Positions 1-6,101 are shown, numbered from the stretch's first letter. The stretch is DNA of 6,101 nucleotides from Gemmatimonadales bacterium (GCA_004525055.1 SPDF01000105.1:1-6101); one strand, 5' to 3'. A program made the numbers and translations. The notes: generated from the sequence alone by a model not told the origin.

Positions 1-100
1 CGAGCAGGTCCTGGTCCACGGTCAGCGAGCCCTCGTAATGGAGGTCCGCCGAGGTGATCGTGGCGCGGTGAATCTTGGACTTCATGAGATGGCGCTGCAT
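1..100 (-). CDS. panD: Aspartate 1-decarboxylase, N-terminal part (cut by window edge)
   Basis: PanD decarboxylates L-aspartate to beta-alanine, the second substrate of PanC in cytoplasmic pantothenate synthesis. Only the first 33 codons are present. They begin MQRHLMKSKIHRATITSADL and run into the motif HYEGS. In this pyruvoyl enzyme family the proenzyme cleaves itself between Gly24 and Ser25, and Ser25 becomes the pyruvoyl cofactor. With the ATG at 98-100 the visible Gly-Ser pair falls exactly at residues 24-25, which supports this start over the in-frame Met at codon 6. The ATG shares its A with the panC stop (TGATG), so translation is probably coupled. A purine-rich AAGGGA lies 7 nt upstream, inside panC. 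The C-terminal three quarters are outside the window, so whether the gene is intact is unknown. Confidence 0.93.
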   Translation of the reverse strand, partial: MQRHLMKSKIHRATITSADLHYEGSLTVDQDLL

Positions 101-972
101 CACGGGATCCCTTCCCCGAAAACGATGTTGTCGATAAGCCTCGTCGATCCGACCCGGGCGGCGACCAGCATGAGACATCCCGCCCCCACCGTCTCGACGG
201 GGGCCAGCGCCTCGGGTTCGACGGCGGAAATATACTCCGGGCTCACACCCGGATACACCTCAAGCACCCGCCGTGCCACGGCGACGAGCCGGTCGCCCGC
301 CGTCTCCCCGCCCCGCCAGGCCTCGTGCGCCGCCCGCAGCGCGGCGCTCAGCCCAACGGCCTGCAGGCGGTCCTCCGCCGACAGATAGCTGTTCCTGCTG
401 CTCAGGGCCAGCCCGCTGGGCTCCCGGGTGGTCGGTGCCACGACCAGGGCGACCGGCCAGTCGAGATCGCGCACCATGCGACGGATCAGCGCCGCCTGCT
501 GAGCGTCCTTCTGCCCGAAGACCGCCACGTCAGGAGTCACCAGGTGAAAGAGCTTGGCCACCACGGTCAGCACGCCGGTGAAGTGGCCGGGTCGCACCTC
601 CCCCTCCCATCGGTCGGCGCCGGGGCCCGGCACCACCCGGGTGTCGCTGCCGGGCTGATACATGACGGAGACGTCTGGCAGGAAGATCGCATCCACGCCG
701 CGGCTGGCTGCCAGCGTCCGGTCGCGGGGGAGATCACGGGGATAGCGGGAAAAGTCTTCCGAGGGTCCGAACTGCAGCGGGTTGACGAAGATGCTCATCA
801 CGACGACGTCCGACACGGCGCGCGCCGCGTCGACGAGTGCCAGGTGCCCCTCGTGGAGAGACCCCATCGTGGGCACGAACCCGATTCGAGAGCCCCCCGC
901 TCGTTGAGCCGTGACCCACGCGCGGATCCCGGCCACCGTCGTGAACTCTCCGGGTGGGGGCTGTTGGTTCAC
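100..972 (-). CDS. panC: Pantothenate synthetase (pantoate--beta-alanine ligase)
   Basis: PanC condenses pantoate with beta-alanine using ATP, through a pantoyl-adenylate intermediate, to give pantothenate in the cytoplasm. The 290-residue product is close to the usual length of about 280. Family motifs are intact and in order: PTMGSLHEGH at 34-43 (the HIGH-type nucleotide-binding motif), IFVNPLQFGPSEDFSRYPR at 61-79, RPGHFTGVLTVVAKLF at 127-142, FGQKDAQQ at 152-159, and LALSSRN at 188-194 (the KMSKS-like loop). The chosen start is the GTG at 970-972, which overlaps the panB stop as GTGA. The frame stays open upstream, but that extension runs through panB, is Arg-rich and does not resemble PanC. 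The Shine-Dalgarno is weak (AGGA about 12 nt upstream), so initiation probably relies on coupling to panB. The stop overlaps the panD start by one base. Confidence 0.96.
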   Translation of the reverse strand: MNQQPPPGEFTTVAGIRAWVTAQRAGGSRIGFVPTMGSLHEGHLALVDAARAVSDVVVMSIFVNPLQFGPSEDFSRYPRDLPRDRTLAASRGVDAIFLPDVSVMYQPGSDTRVVPGPGADRWEGEVRPGHFTGVLTVVAKLFHLVTPDVAVFGQKDAQQAALIRRMVRDLDWPVALVVAPTTREPSGLALSSRNSYLSAEDRLQAVGLSAALRAAHEAWRGGETAGDRLVAVARRVLEVYPGVSPEYISAVEPEALAPVETVGAGCLMLVAARVGSTRLIDNIVFGEGIP

Positions 973-1781
973 TCGAAACTGTGTTCCTGCCCGGGGTACG
1001 TGCCGGCGCGCACGTCCTCGCTGTACGAGGACACCGCCGCGCGAATGATGCCGTCGAGGTCGGCGTACCGCTTGAGGAACTTCACGGTGAAGCCCGGGTT
1101 CATCCCCAGCATATCCGGCAAGACGAGGACCTGCCCGTCGCACTCGGCGCCGGCGCCGATGCCAATGGTCGGGATCGACAGTTCCTTGGTGACCCGGGCC
1201 GCCAGCGCCGCCGGGACGAGCTCAAGCACGATGCCGAATGCCCCGGCCTCCTCGACGGCACGGGCGTCGGCCAGGAGCCGATCCGCGGCCGCCTCTTCCC
1301 GACCCTGGACCCGGTACCCGCCGAGGGCGTGCACCGACTGAGGAGTGAGCCCGACATGCCCCATCACCGGAATGCCGCGATCCACGAGCGCGCGGATGGT
1401 CGGCCCCATCGTGGTGCCGCCCTCGAGCTTCACGGCGGCTGCATCGGTCTCCTGGAGGACCCGACCCGCGTTCCGGATGGCGTCCTCGGGGGTGACCTGA
1501 TAACTGAGGAAGGGGAGGTCCACCACCACCAGGGCCCGGCGGACGGCGCCCTGCACCGCCTTCGCGTGGTAGATCATCTGGTCGAGCGTGGCGCTGAGCG
1601 TCGTGCTGCGCCCGGCAACGACCTGGTTGACCGAATCGCCGACCAGAATGAGATCCACTCCGGAGGAATCGAGCATGCGCGCCATCAGCGCGTCGTAGGC
1701 GGTGAGCGAGACGATCTTGGTGCCCGCGCGTTTCATCGCGAGAAAGTCGCGCGTTGTCAGGGGCCGGGTGGGGTCACTCAT
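969..1781 (-). CDS. panB: 3-methyl-2-oxobutanoate hydroxymethyltransferase (ketopantoate hydroxymethyltransferase)
   Basis: PanB transfers a hydroxymethyl group from 5,10-methylene-tetrahydrofolate to 2-oxoisovalerate, giving ketopantoate, the first committed step of pantothenate synthesis. The protein is 270 residues, normal for this TIM-barrel family. Visible landmarks are SLTAYDA at 25-31, VGDS at 47-50, VDLPF at 87-91, KLEGG at 118-122, GHVGLTPQS at 141-149, ELVP at 187-190, IGIGAG in the C-terminal half, and the family-typical tail YPGQEHSF. By alignment with E. coli PanB, the metal ligands are Asp49, Asp88 and Glu120 and the catalytic acid is Glu187. The segment after VGDS (NQVVAGRSTTLSAT) departs somewhat from the common family pattern. 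The ATG at 1779-1781 overlaps the folK stop (ATGA) and has a strong GGAGGT 9 nt upstream, which fixes the start. KetopAntoate reductase (panE) is not in the window. Confidence 0.97.
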   Translation of the reverse strand: MSDPTRPLTTRDFLAMKRAGTKIVSLTAYDALMARMLDSSGVDLILVGDSVNQVVAGRSTTLSATLDQMIYHAKAVQGAVRRALVVVDLPFLSYQVTPEDAIRNAGRVLQETDAAAVKLEGGTTMGPTIRALVDRGIPVMGHVGLTPQSVHALGGYRVQGREEAAADRLLADARAVEEAGAFGIVLELVPAALAARVTKELSIPTIGIGAGAECDGQVLVLPDMLGMNPGFTVKFLKRYADLDGIIRAAVSSYSEDVRAGTYPGQEHSFE

Positions 1782-2185
1782 GGGGTCTGCACCTCCGCCA
1801 GGCCGCGCTGCCAAAAATCGCGGTTGGGGAGCTCCGGATGCGGGATCGTGAGTCCGGGCTCGTCCACGTGCCGTCGCCCGAATTGAATGATGTCGATGTC
1901 GAGGGAACGGGAGGCCCAACGCGCCCCTCGCGTCCGTCCTTCCGCGCGTTCAATCGCCTGACAGGCCTCCAGCAGGGAGCGCGGCTCCAGCTCCGTTTCC
2001 ACCTGCGCCACCTGGTTGAGGTACGCCGGCTGGTCGAGTCCGCCGAGCGGCGCGGTTTCCTCCATGGTGGACACCTGTAGCACACGGGTTCCGGGCAGCC
2101 CCGCCAGCGCGGCGCGCGCGGCGGCCAGGTGCTGCGCCCGGTCGCCAAGGTTGCTCCCCAGCGCCACCACCACGACTTCCACCAC
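1778..2185 (-). CDS. folK: 2-amino-4-hydroxy-6-hydroxymethyldihydropteridine diphosphokinase (HPPK)
   Basis: FolK transfers pyrophosphate from ATP to 6-hydroxymethyl-7,8-dihydropterin, the step before dihydropteroate synthase in folate synthesis. Landmarks of the 135-residue product are ALGSNLGDR at 8-16, ETAPLGGLDQPAYLN at 43-57, QAIERAEGRTR at 76-86, RWASRSLDIDI at 89-99 (Asp96 and Asp98 match the Mg-binding DxD of the family) and IPHPELPNR at 114-122. The usual RWGPR appears as RWASR. The C-terminus stops soon after the conserved core, so the protein is about 20 residues shorter than E. coli FolK (159 aa); the tail beyond the core is not catalytic in known members. The start is uncertain: GTG codons at 2185, 2182, 2173, 2170 and 2167 are all in frame. 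The first two sit 5-8 nt behind a GGGGA and keep the first beta strand, so 2185 is used here. The gene begins 1 nt after the receptor stop and ends overlapping panB. Confidence 0.93.
   Translation of the reverse strand: MVEVVVVALGSNLGDRAQHLAAARAALAGLPGTRVLQVSTMEETAPLGGLDQPAYLNQVAQVETELEPRSLLEACQAIERAEGRTRGARWASRSLDIDIIQFGRRHVDEPGLTIPHPELPNRDFWQRGLAEVQTP
1791..1796 (-). promoter_or_regulatory. Strong Shine-Dalgarno for panB
   Basis: Read on the minus strand the bases are GGAGGT, 9 nt before the panB ATG and inside the 3' end of folK. This is the clearest ribosome-binding site in the window. It decides the panB start against the longer open frame that continues into folK. It suggests that panB can be initiated independently as well as by coupling across the ATGA overlap. 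Confidence 0.8.
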
Positions 2186-2186
2186 G

Positions 2187-4316
2187 CTATTCCCCGACGG
2201 TGAAGTGACGCGCGATCGACTGCAAGTGGGTCGAGACCTGTTCCAACTGCCGAATCGCGCCGTCGAGTTCCTGCTGCGCGTCGGCGGCCCGTCCCGCCTG
2301 GCTGGCCAGCACGTTGGTCTCCTCGCGAATCTTGGCGGAGACCGTCGCGAGGTGTCCGATCTGTTCCTGCAACTTGGCGAACGCCCCCTCCTGCTGGCCG
2401 GCCGTCTCGCCAATGCGCTGCGCGGACGTCCCCGCCTCGCGCGTCGTGTTCACGATCTCCTCGAGCGCCTCCACCGCCGCCTCACCAAGCTGTTCCACGC
2501 CCTCCACGGCCCGTTCGCCGTGCGACATTTGGGCGGTGATCTCGGTGACCTGCTCCGCGATTGCCGCGAGGAGCCCGCCGGCCTCGCGCGCCGCCCTGGC
2601 GCTCTGGTCGGCCAACTCCCGGACCTCGGCCGCGACCACCGCGAACCCCTTCCCTTCCTGCCCTGCGCGTGCCGCCTCGATGGCGGCGTTGAGCGAGATC
2701 AGGTTCGTGAGATCAGCGATCTCCCGAATGGAGCCGATGAACCCGGTGATGCGCTTAGTGACGTTGCCCAGTTCCCCGACCTGCCGTGAGCTCTCCCCCA
2801 CGAAATGTTTGAGATCCACCAAACGCCTGATCGCGTCACGGATCGTCTCGCGGTTCCGCGACGCAGTGTCGGATGCGCGGGCGCTGGCCTCCGCCGCCCG
2901 CTTCCCCTGCACCGCAATCTCGGCGGAGCCGCTCGCGAGGGCCGTCGTCGCCTTGAGCCCCGCGGTCACAAAGGCGTCCTGTTCGGCCAGGCCGAACCGG
3001 AGCGACTTGGAGGCGGCGGTCAGGGCGTCCGCCGAGTCGTGCAGCGAGGTGGTCGCCCGGGCGAGCGCGCCGACCTGTGCCCCGATGCTGTCGACGGTGG
3101 TGACGAGCGGCCGCCGGAGCTCGGCGATGTGAATGGCGGTGGCCACCTGGTTGGCCAGCGTGGCCATCGCCGCGAGATCGCGGGCGCGGTACTGGTGCCG
3201 CTTGTGGTGTTCGAGCTCGAGCGTGCCAATCACGTCGGTCCCGAAGCGGAGCGGCAGGATAACCAGGCTCTGGGTCTCCACCCCCGCCATCGGCATCCGT
3301 TCGTCCTTGGACGTGTCGTGCACAATGACTGCTTCAGCCGTCGTGATCGCTTCCCGCCGCAGCGGATCAAGCTCAGCGGGGACTTCCCCCCGCCCGCTGC
3401 GGCCGACCTCGCCGCGGTACGCCAGCCTCACCAGGTCGGCGTCGTCGCGCCGATAGATGCGAAAATCACCCCAGTCGAGCAGGCGGTGCGCCAGCCGCTC
3501 GATCTGCTGGAAGGAGTCCATCAGCGTCACGTTGGTAGTGATGGACGTCTCCATCAGGTGGACCTTGTTCAGGTCCTCCGCCGCGATGGCCTCCTCGAGA
3601 ATCTTCTTGGTCAACAGCCCGAACACGCCGACCACCGCGAGCACCGCGACCCACCCCGGCGGGCTGAGCGCCTCGATGGCACCGATGACGATGGCGGCCG
3701 CCACGAGGGTCAAGAGGTAGGCCACCACCTCGTAGCGCAGGATGAGGAGCCGCTCCTCGCTCTCCAGCTTGTCGCGGAGGAGGAGCGTGAAATAGAACAG
3801 CGCACGCGAGAGGAAGAAATACGTGCCGGCCAGGGTGAAGGCGGCGGGCAAGAAGTCCAACCCGACTCCCGGCGACCCGCTCAGCTTCCAGACCGCCGAG
3901 AAGATGCCGAACGCCGCGATGAACGCGATGTTCTCGCGTCCTGCGTTGACCAGACCGGCGCGCAATGGTTTCCGCAACCAGAGCGTGTCCACCAGGTAAA
4001 CGCCGGCGACCATCCCAGCGACGACCTGCGAGGGCACCGCGACCAGGATACCGACCAGGACAGGTACGCCGTGCTGGGTGAGGTAGGAGTACTTGCTGAG
4101 CCGCACAGGAGAGGCGCGCAGCGCCGCCACCGCCACCAGAATCAGGAGCGTCGGGATCGGTTGCTCGATCCAGCGGAGGTCCACCAGCAACGCGATCGCC
4201 GCCAGCGCCAGCCCGACCCATACTAGTCCGCGGCCATACAGCGCCAAGACCCGTGAGGTGTCAACCACAGGACGCTCCCGCGTTGGCGGGACGGATGCAT
4301 GCCGGGCTGAGCTCAC
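2187..4316 (-). CDS. Membrane-anchored GAF / methyl-accepting chemotaxis-type signalling protein
   Basis: The product (709 residues) has three parts. Residues about 30-235 are hydrophobic and hold roughly six or seven membrane segments, with short loops and no large periplasmic domain. Residues about 255-398 look like a GAF sensor domain, with the pattern SLVILPLRFGTDVIGTLELE at 350-369. Residues about 405-705 form a long Ala/Glu-rich coiled coil with the chemoreceptor hairpin tip at about 532-570, including TNLISLNAAIEAARAG and GKGFAVVAAEVREL. That tip is where chemoreceptors contact CheA and CheW. No HAMP domain is evident between GAF and coiled coil, and the C-terminus (HFTVGE) lacks an obvious CheR-binding pentapeptide. 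The likely role is to relay a membrane or cytoplasmic signal to a CheA-type kinase or another partner; the ligand is unknown. The start is uncertain: the GTG at 4316 has no Shine-Dalgarno, while the in-frame GTG at 4268 follows GGGAG by 6 nt and would give 693 residues with all domains kept. Confidence 0.9.
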   Translation of the reverse strand: MSSARHASVPPTRERPVVDTSRVLALYGRGLVWVGLALAAIALLVDLRWIEQPIPTLLILVAVAALRASPVRLSKYSYLTQHGVPVLVGILVAVPSQVVAGMVAGVYLVDTLWLRKPLRAGLVNAGRENIAFIAAFGIFSAVWKLSGSPGVGLDFLPAAFTLAGTYFFLSRALFYFTLLLRDKLESEERLLILRYEVVAYLLTLVAAAIVIGAIEALSPPGWVAVLAVVGVFGLLTKKILEEAIAAEDLNKVHLMETSITTNVTLMDSFQQIERLAHRLLDWGDFRIYRRDDADLVRLAYRGEVGRSGRGEVPAELDPLRREAITTAEAVIVHDTSKDERMPMAGVETQSLVILPLRFGTDVIGTLELEHHKRHQYRARDLAAMATLANQVATAIHIAELRRPLVTTVDSIGAQVGALARATTSLHDSADALTAASKSLRFGLAEQDAFVTAGLKATTALASGSAEIAVQGKRAAEASARASDTASRNRETIRDAIRRLVDLKHFVGESSRQVGELGNVTKRITGFIGSIREIADLTNLISLNAAIEAARAGQEGKGFAVVAAEVRELADQSARAAREAGGLLAAIAEQVTEITAQMSHGERAVEGVEQLGEAAVEALEEIVNTTREAGTSAQRIGETAGQQEGAFAKLQEQIGHLATVSAKIREETNVLASQAGRAADAQQELDGAIRQLEQVSTHLQSIARHFTVGE
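4276..4291 (-). other. Small hairpin over the alternative receptor ribosome-binding site
   Basis: A perfect 6-bp inverted repeat, TCCCGC / GCGGGA, encloses a 4-nt loop. In the mRNA its 3' arm covers most of the GGGAG (4275-4279) that precedes the alternative GTG start at 4268. If that start is used, the hairpin would sequester the ribosome-binding site until ribosomes from the upstream cistron open it. A 6-bp palindrome can arise by chance in GC-rich DNA, so function is speculative. There is no U-tract, so it is not a terminator. Confidence 0.3.
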
Positions 4317-4327
4317 CGAGCAGGGGG

Positions 4328-5770
4328 TCAGACAAAGTAGTCTCCGACAATTAAGCCGTATCGCGTCGGGTCGGTCACTTTGACGATGGAGCGTGCGTAC
4401 CCGCCCTGGCCGTTTCCGTCGCCCAGGTCCGCCTCCTCGCCGGGGGGAGGCAGCACGGCGCCATTCGTCCCGATGGCGATACGCACCGCCGGCCGGTTGA
4501 GAATCGTCGGGTCAGGATTCGCACCCGCCACAATGGCCACCTCGAGCGTATCGAGAATGACGCAGGTGCCCACCGGGTAGATGCCGATGAGGTTGATCAA
4601 CGCCTTGACGAGCACCCGGTCATAGCCCCGCTTCGGGTTCTCCCACATCTCCTTCAGCACCACGTCGGGCTCGATCGGCACCGTCTGGTAACTCCGGCGG
4701 GTGGTGGCGGCGTCGAAGCCGTCGGCCACCGCCACGAGCCGCGAGTAGAGTCCGAGCTTTCGCGGGCGGATCGGCTTCGGATAGCCGGTCAAGTCGGTCT
4801 TCATATGGTGCTCGTGCGCCACCAGGATGGCCCGGTAGGGAGTCTCCTCGTAGCGGCGCGAACTGAAGAGCGCCAGCGTCCCGAACCAGGGATGCCGCGT
4901 CATCACCTTCCACTCGTCCTCGTCGAGGCCGGTGGTCTTGTTCAGGATGTCGAGTGAGATCCGCGCCTTGCCGATATCGTGCAGAAGCGCCGCGAGTCCG
5001 AGGTCGTACAGCTGCAACTTGCCGAGGCCGATCTTCTTGCCCAGCGCCACCGAGAAGATGCAGACGTTCACAGAGTGCGTGAACGTGTATTCGTCGTAAT
5101 CGCGAATGGTCGTGAGTCCGATAATGGACGTCTCGTTATTGAGCACCTGATCCACCACGAGCTGCACCGCGCGCTTCACCTTCTTGAGGTTCGCGGTGCG
5201 CCCCATCCGGATGCTGTTGACCACGTCCTTGGTCACGGCCACGCCCTGCGCGTATGTCCGCTTGGCAACCTCGCGCGCCTCAGCGGAGTCCTCCTGTTCC
5301 TCCACGGCGGTGAGCGGTTCCAGCTGGATGTGCCGAATGTCCGCGCGCTGGAGGCGCGCCAGTAACTCCTCGAACCTGCTCCCGGCCACGTCCCGGGTTC
5401 CGAGGCTGAGGAACACGCTGAGCACCGCTTGCCACTCTCGCCGCTCGACACCCTGCACGATTCGGAACGTGCCGACCTCGAAGGTCCGGAGGAGTCCGAG
5501 CACCTGGCTGAACGAGGCGTAGTTGTCGAGCTCCAACCGAAGCCGCGTGTCGTTGACGAAGAGGAAGTCGCCGGACACACGAATCTCGACGTCCTCCTCG
5601 TCGCCGAGGAGCTGCTGACCCGACGCGAGCAGGTCGTCGAGCGCCTTCTGGACCGTCGTGTTCTCCAGGGGGTAGAGCTTGAGGCTCCGCATTGCGGCGT
5701 AGAACGAGAGGAGGAGACCGCGCCCGTCGTGACGGAGATTGTGGTCGGCGGACTGTTGGTCCTGGCTCAT
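4328..5770 (-). CDS. HD-GYP domain protein, probable c-di-GMP phosphodiesterase with variant GYP motif
   Basis: The 480-residue soluble protein has three regions. Residues 1 to about 215 form an N-terminal region I cannot assign, with SLKLYPLENTTVQKAL at 29-44 and a VSGDFLFVND strand-like stretch at 65-74. Residues about 216-365 are an HD-GYP domain: His232 (FTHSVNV), His264-Asp265 in LLHDIGK, His293 in HPWFG, His321-His322, GYP at 329-331 and Asp350 in VADGFDA, all at places expected for the metal centre and signature. The last 115 residues contain the YPVGTCVILDTLEVAIV segment at 398-414, of a kind seen after HD-GYP domains. HD-GYP enzymes hydrolyse cyclic di-GMP, and some use other cyclic dinucleotides. 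The usual HHExxDGxGYP reads HHMKTDLTGYP here, so activity is not assured. There is no receiver domain or membrane segment. The ATG at 5768-5770 overlaps the preceding stop (ATGA), behind a G-rich GGGGGG stretch. The longer upstream frame is Arg/Gly-rich and runs through the HEAT gene. Confidence 0.9.
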   Translation of the reverse strand: MSQDQQSADHNLRHDGRGLLLSFYAAMRSLKLYPLENTTVQKALDDLLASGQQLLGDEEDVEIRVSGDFLFVNDTRLRLELDNYASFSQVLGLLRTFEVGTFRIVQGVERREWQAVLSVFLSLGTRDVAGSRFEELLARLQRADIRHIQLEPLTAVEEQEDSAEAREVAKRTYAQGVAVTKDVVNSIRMGRTANLKKVKRAVQLVVDQVLNNETSIIGLTTIRDYDEYTFTHSVNVCIFSVALGKKIGLGKLQLYDLGLAALLHDIGKARISLDILNKTTGLDEDEWKVMTRHPWFGTLALFSSRRYEETPYRAILVAHEHHMKTDLTGYPKPIRPRKLGLYSRLVAVADGFDAATTRRSYQTVPIEPDVVLKEMWENPKRGYDRVLVKALINLIGIYPVGTCVILDTLEVAIVAGANPDPTILNRPAVRIAIGTNGAVLPPPGEEADLGDGNGQGGYARSIVKVTDPTRYGLIVGDYFV

Positions 5771-6101
5771 TCGGCCACCCCCCGAAGTGCAGCGGCGACG
5801 GCGTTGCGGACCTGGCGGTCGTTGTCCTCCGCGACCGACTCGAGCACCGCCCTCGCCTCGGGCGAGCCAATCTTCCCCAGTCCCAGCGCCGCGCACATCC
5901 GGACATCGGCGCTCCGCTTCCGGCGGAAAAAGCCGCGCCGAACGATCAGGTCACGGAGGACCGGAATTCCCCCGGGTCCGGCGATCGCGCCGTACGCCTC
6001 GAAGAAGGCCCGGCGTTCGTTGAAATCGAGATCCTTCCGACCCTTGCCACTCACCACCTCTTCGACACGCCGGAGGGCCCCCTTGTACCCGCGGGCGCTG
6101 A
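5767..6101 (-). CDS. HEAT-repeat protein, C-terminal part (cut by window edge)
   Basis: An open frame enters from the right edge and ends at TGA 5767-5769, giving the last 110 residues of a longer protein. No start is in view; the frame is open through 6101, so the GTG codons near 6057 are probably internal. The sequence shows paired amphipathic helices of HEAT type: RRAFFEAYGAIAGPGGIPVL, then DVRMCAALGLGKIGSPEARA, then EDNDRQVRNAVAAALRGV. The recurring pattern of a helix, a Gly/Pro turn and an Ala-rich second helix is typical of HEAT or PBS-lyase-like repeats. Such alpha-solenoids are protein-protein scaffolds with no catalytic residues. A basic loop (RRGFFRRKR) sits between repeats. The stop overlaps the HD-GYP start (ATGA), so the two are probably translated together, and a scaffold or regulatory role toward the HD-GYP protein is a reasonable guess. 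Confidence 0.8.
   Translation of the reverse strand, partial: SARGYKGALRRVEEVVSGKGRKDLDFNERRAFFEAYGAIAGPGGIPVLRDLIVRRGFFRRKRSADVRMCAALGLGKIGSPEARAVLESVAEDNDRQVRNAVAAALRGVAE

Noticed and set aside
104..111. 8-bp palindrome GGGATCCC just before the panD start
   Set aside because: It is short, lies inside panC coding sequence, and is within chance expectation at this base composition.
973..1143. Upstream extension of PanC to 347 residues
   Set aside because: The extra 57 residues are the out-of-frame reading of panB and do not resemble PanC; the GTG at 972 gives the normal family length.
325..1341. Plus-strand open frame of 338 codons
   Set aside because: It is antisense to panC and the end of panB, which have strong family motifs on the other strand. 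The product has no motif and is low in hydrophobic residues.
954..1886. Plus-strand open frame of 310 codons
   Set aside because: It is the antisense shadow of panB, with no ribosome-binding site or domain signal.
2805..4226. Plus-strand open frame of 473 codons
   Set aside because: It lies wholly antisense to the receptor gene. The translation is rich in Arg, Gly, Pro, His and Asp with no recognisable domain, as expected of the antisense of high-GC codons.
5771..5896. Upstream extension of the HD-GYP protein to a start at 5896
   Set aside because: The added 42 residues are Gly/Arg-rich and overlap the HEAT gene out of frame. The ATG at 5770 gives the ATGA overlap typical of this cluster.
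1..6101. Search for CRISPR arrays, tRNA or rRNA genes, insertion sequences and rho-independent terminators
   Set aside because: No regularly spaced repeats, no RNA-gene signature, no transposase or flanking inverted repeats, and no GC hairpin followed by a T-tract were seen on either strand; nearly every base is coding.

Overview
The window is a GC-rich stretch of bacterial chromosome in which all seven recognisable genes lie on the minus strand. They are packed end to end with almost no non-coding DNA. In transcription order (right to left) they are: the C-terminal end of a HEAT-repeat protein (cut by the window edge), an HD-GYP domain protein, a membrane-anchored GAF/methyl-accepting-chemotaxis-type receptor, folK, panB, panC and the first third of panD (cut by the left edge). 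The long plus-strand open frames are antisense shadows, as expected at this base composition.

Junctions, read directly from the bases: HEAT/HD-GYP overlap by 4 nt (ATGA); HD-GYP/receptor are separated by 11 nt (or 59 nt with a downstream GTG start); receptor/folK are 1 nt apart (or 4); folK/panB overlap by 4 nt (ATGA); panB/panC overlap by 4 nt (GTGA); panC/panD overlap by 1 nt (TGATG). No intergenic space is large enough for an obvious promoter or terminator. The simplest reading is one long, translationally coupled operon whose promoter lies beyond the right edge, although promoters inside coding sequence cannot be excluded.

The left half (about 1-2185) is metabolic. FolK makes a folate precursor, PanB consumes 5,10-methylene-tetrahydrofolate to make ketopantoate, and PanC joins pantoate to beta-alanine, which PanD makes from aspartate. 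The result is pantothenate, the precursor of coenzyme A. The folK-panB-panC-panD order is familiar from other bacteria, including E. coli. The key catalytic motifs of PanB, PanC, FolK and PanD (visible part) are intact.

The right half (about 2187-6101) is signalling: a HEAT-repeat scaffold, a c-di-GMP-phosphodiesterase-type HD-GYP protein with a non-canonical GYP motif and an unassigned N-terminal domain, and a chemoreceptor-like protein with a multi-pass membrane sensor plus GAF but no visible HAMP. No CheA, CheW or other chemotaxis gene is in view.

The organism cannot be named from this sequence. High GC, no leader or spacer DNA and this mix of HEAT, HD-GYP and GAF signalling genes would fit Gemmatimonadota or a related environmental lineage, but that is an inference. 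Most of the window is ordinary. The points worth a second look are the coupling of the signalling trio to the vitamin genes, the HD-GYP motif variant, and the architecture of the receptor.
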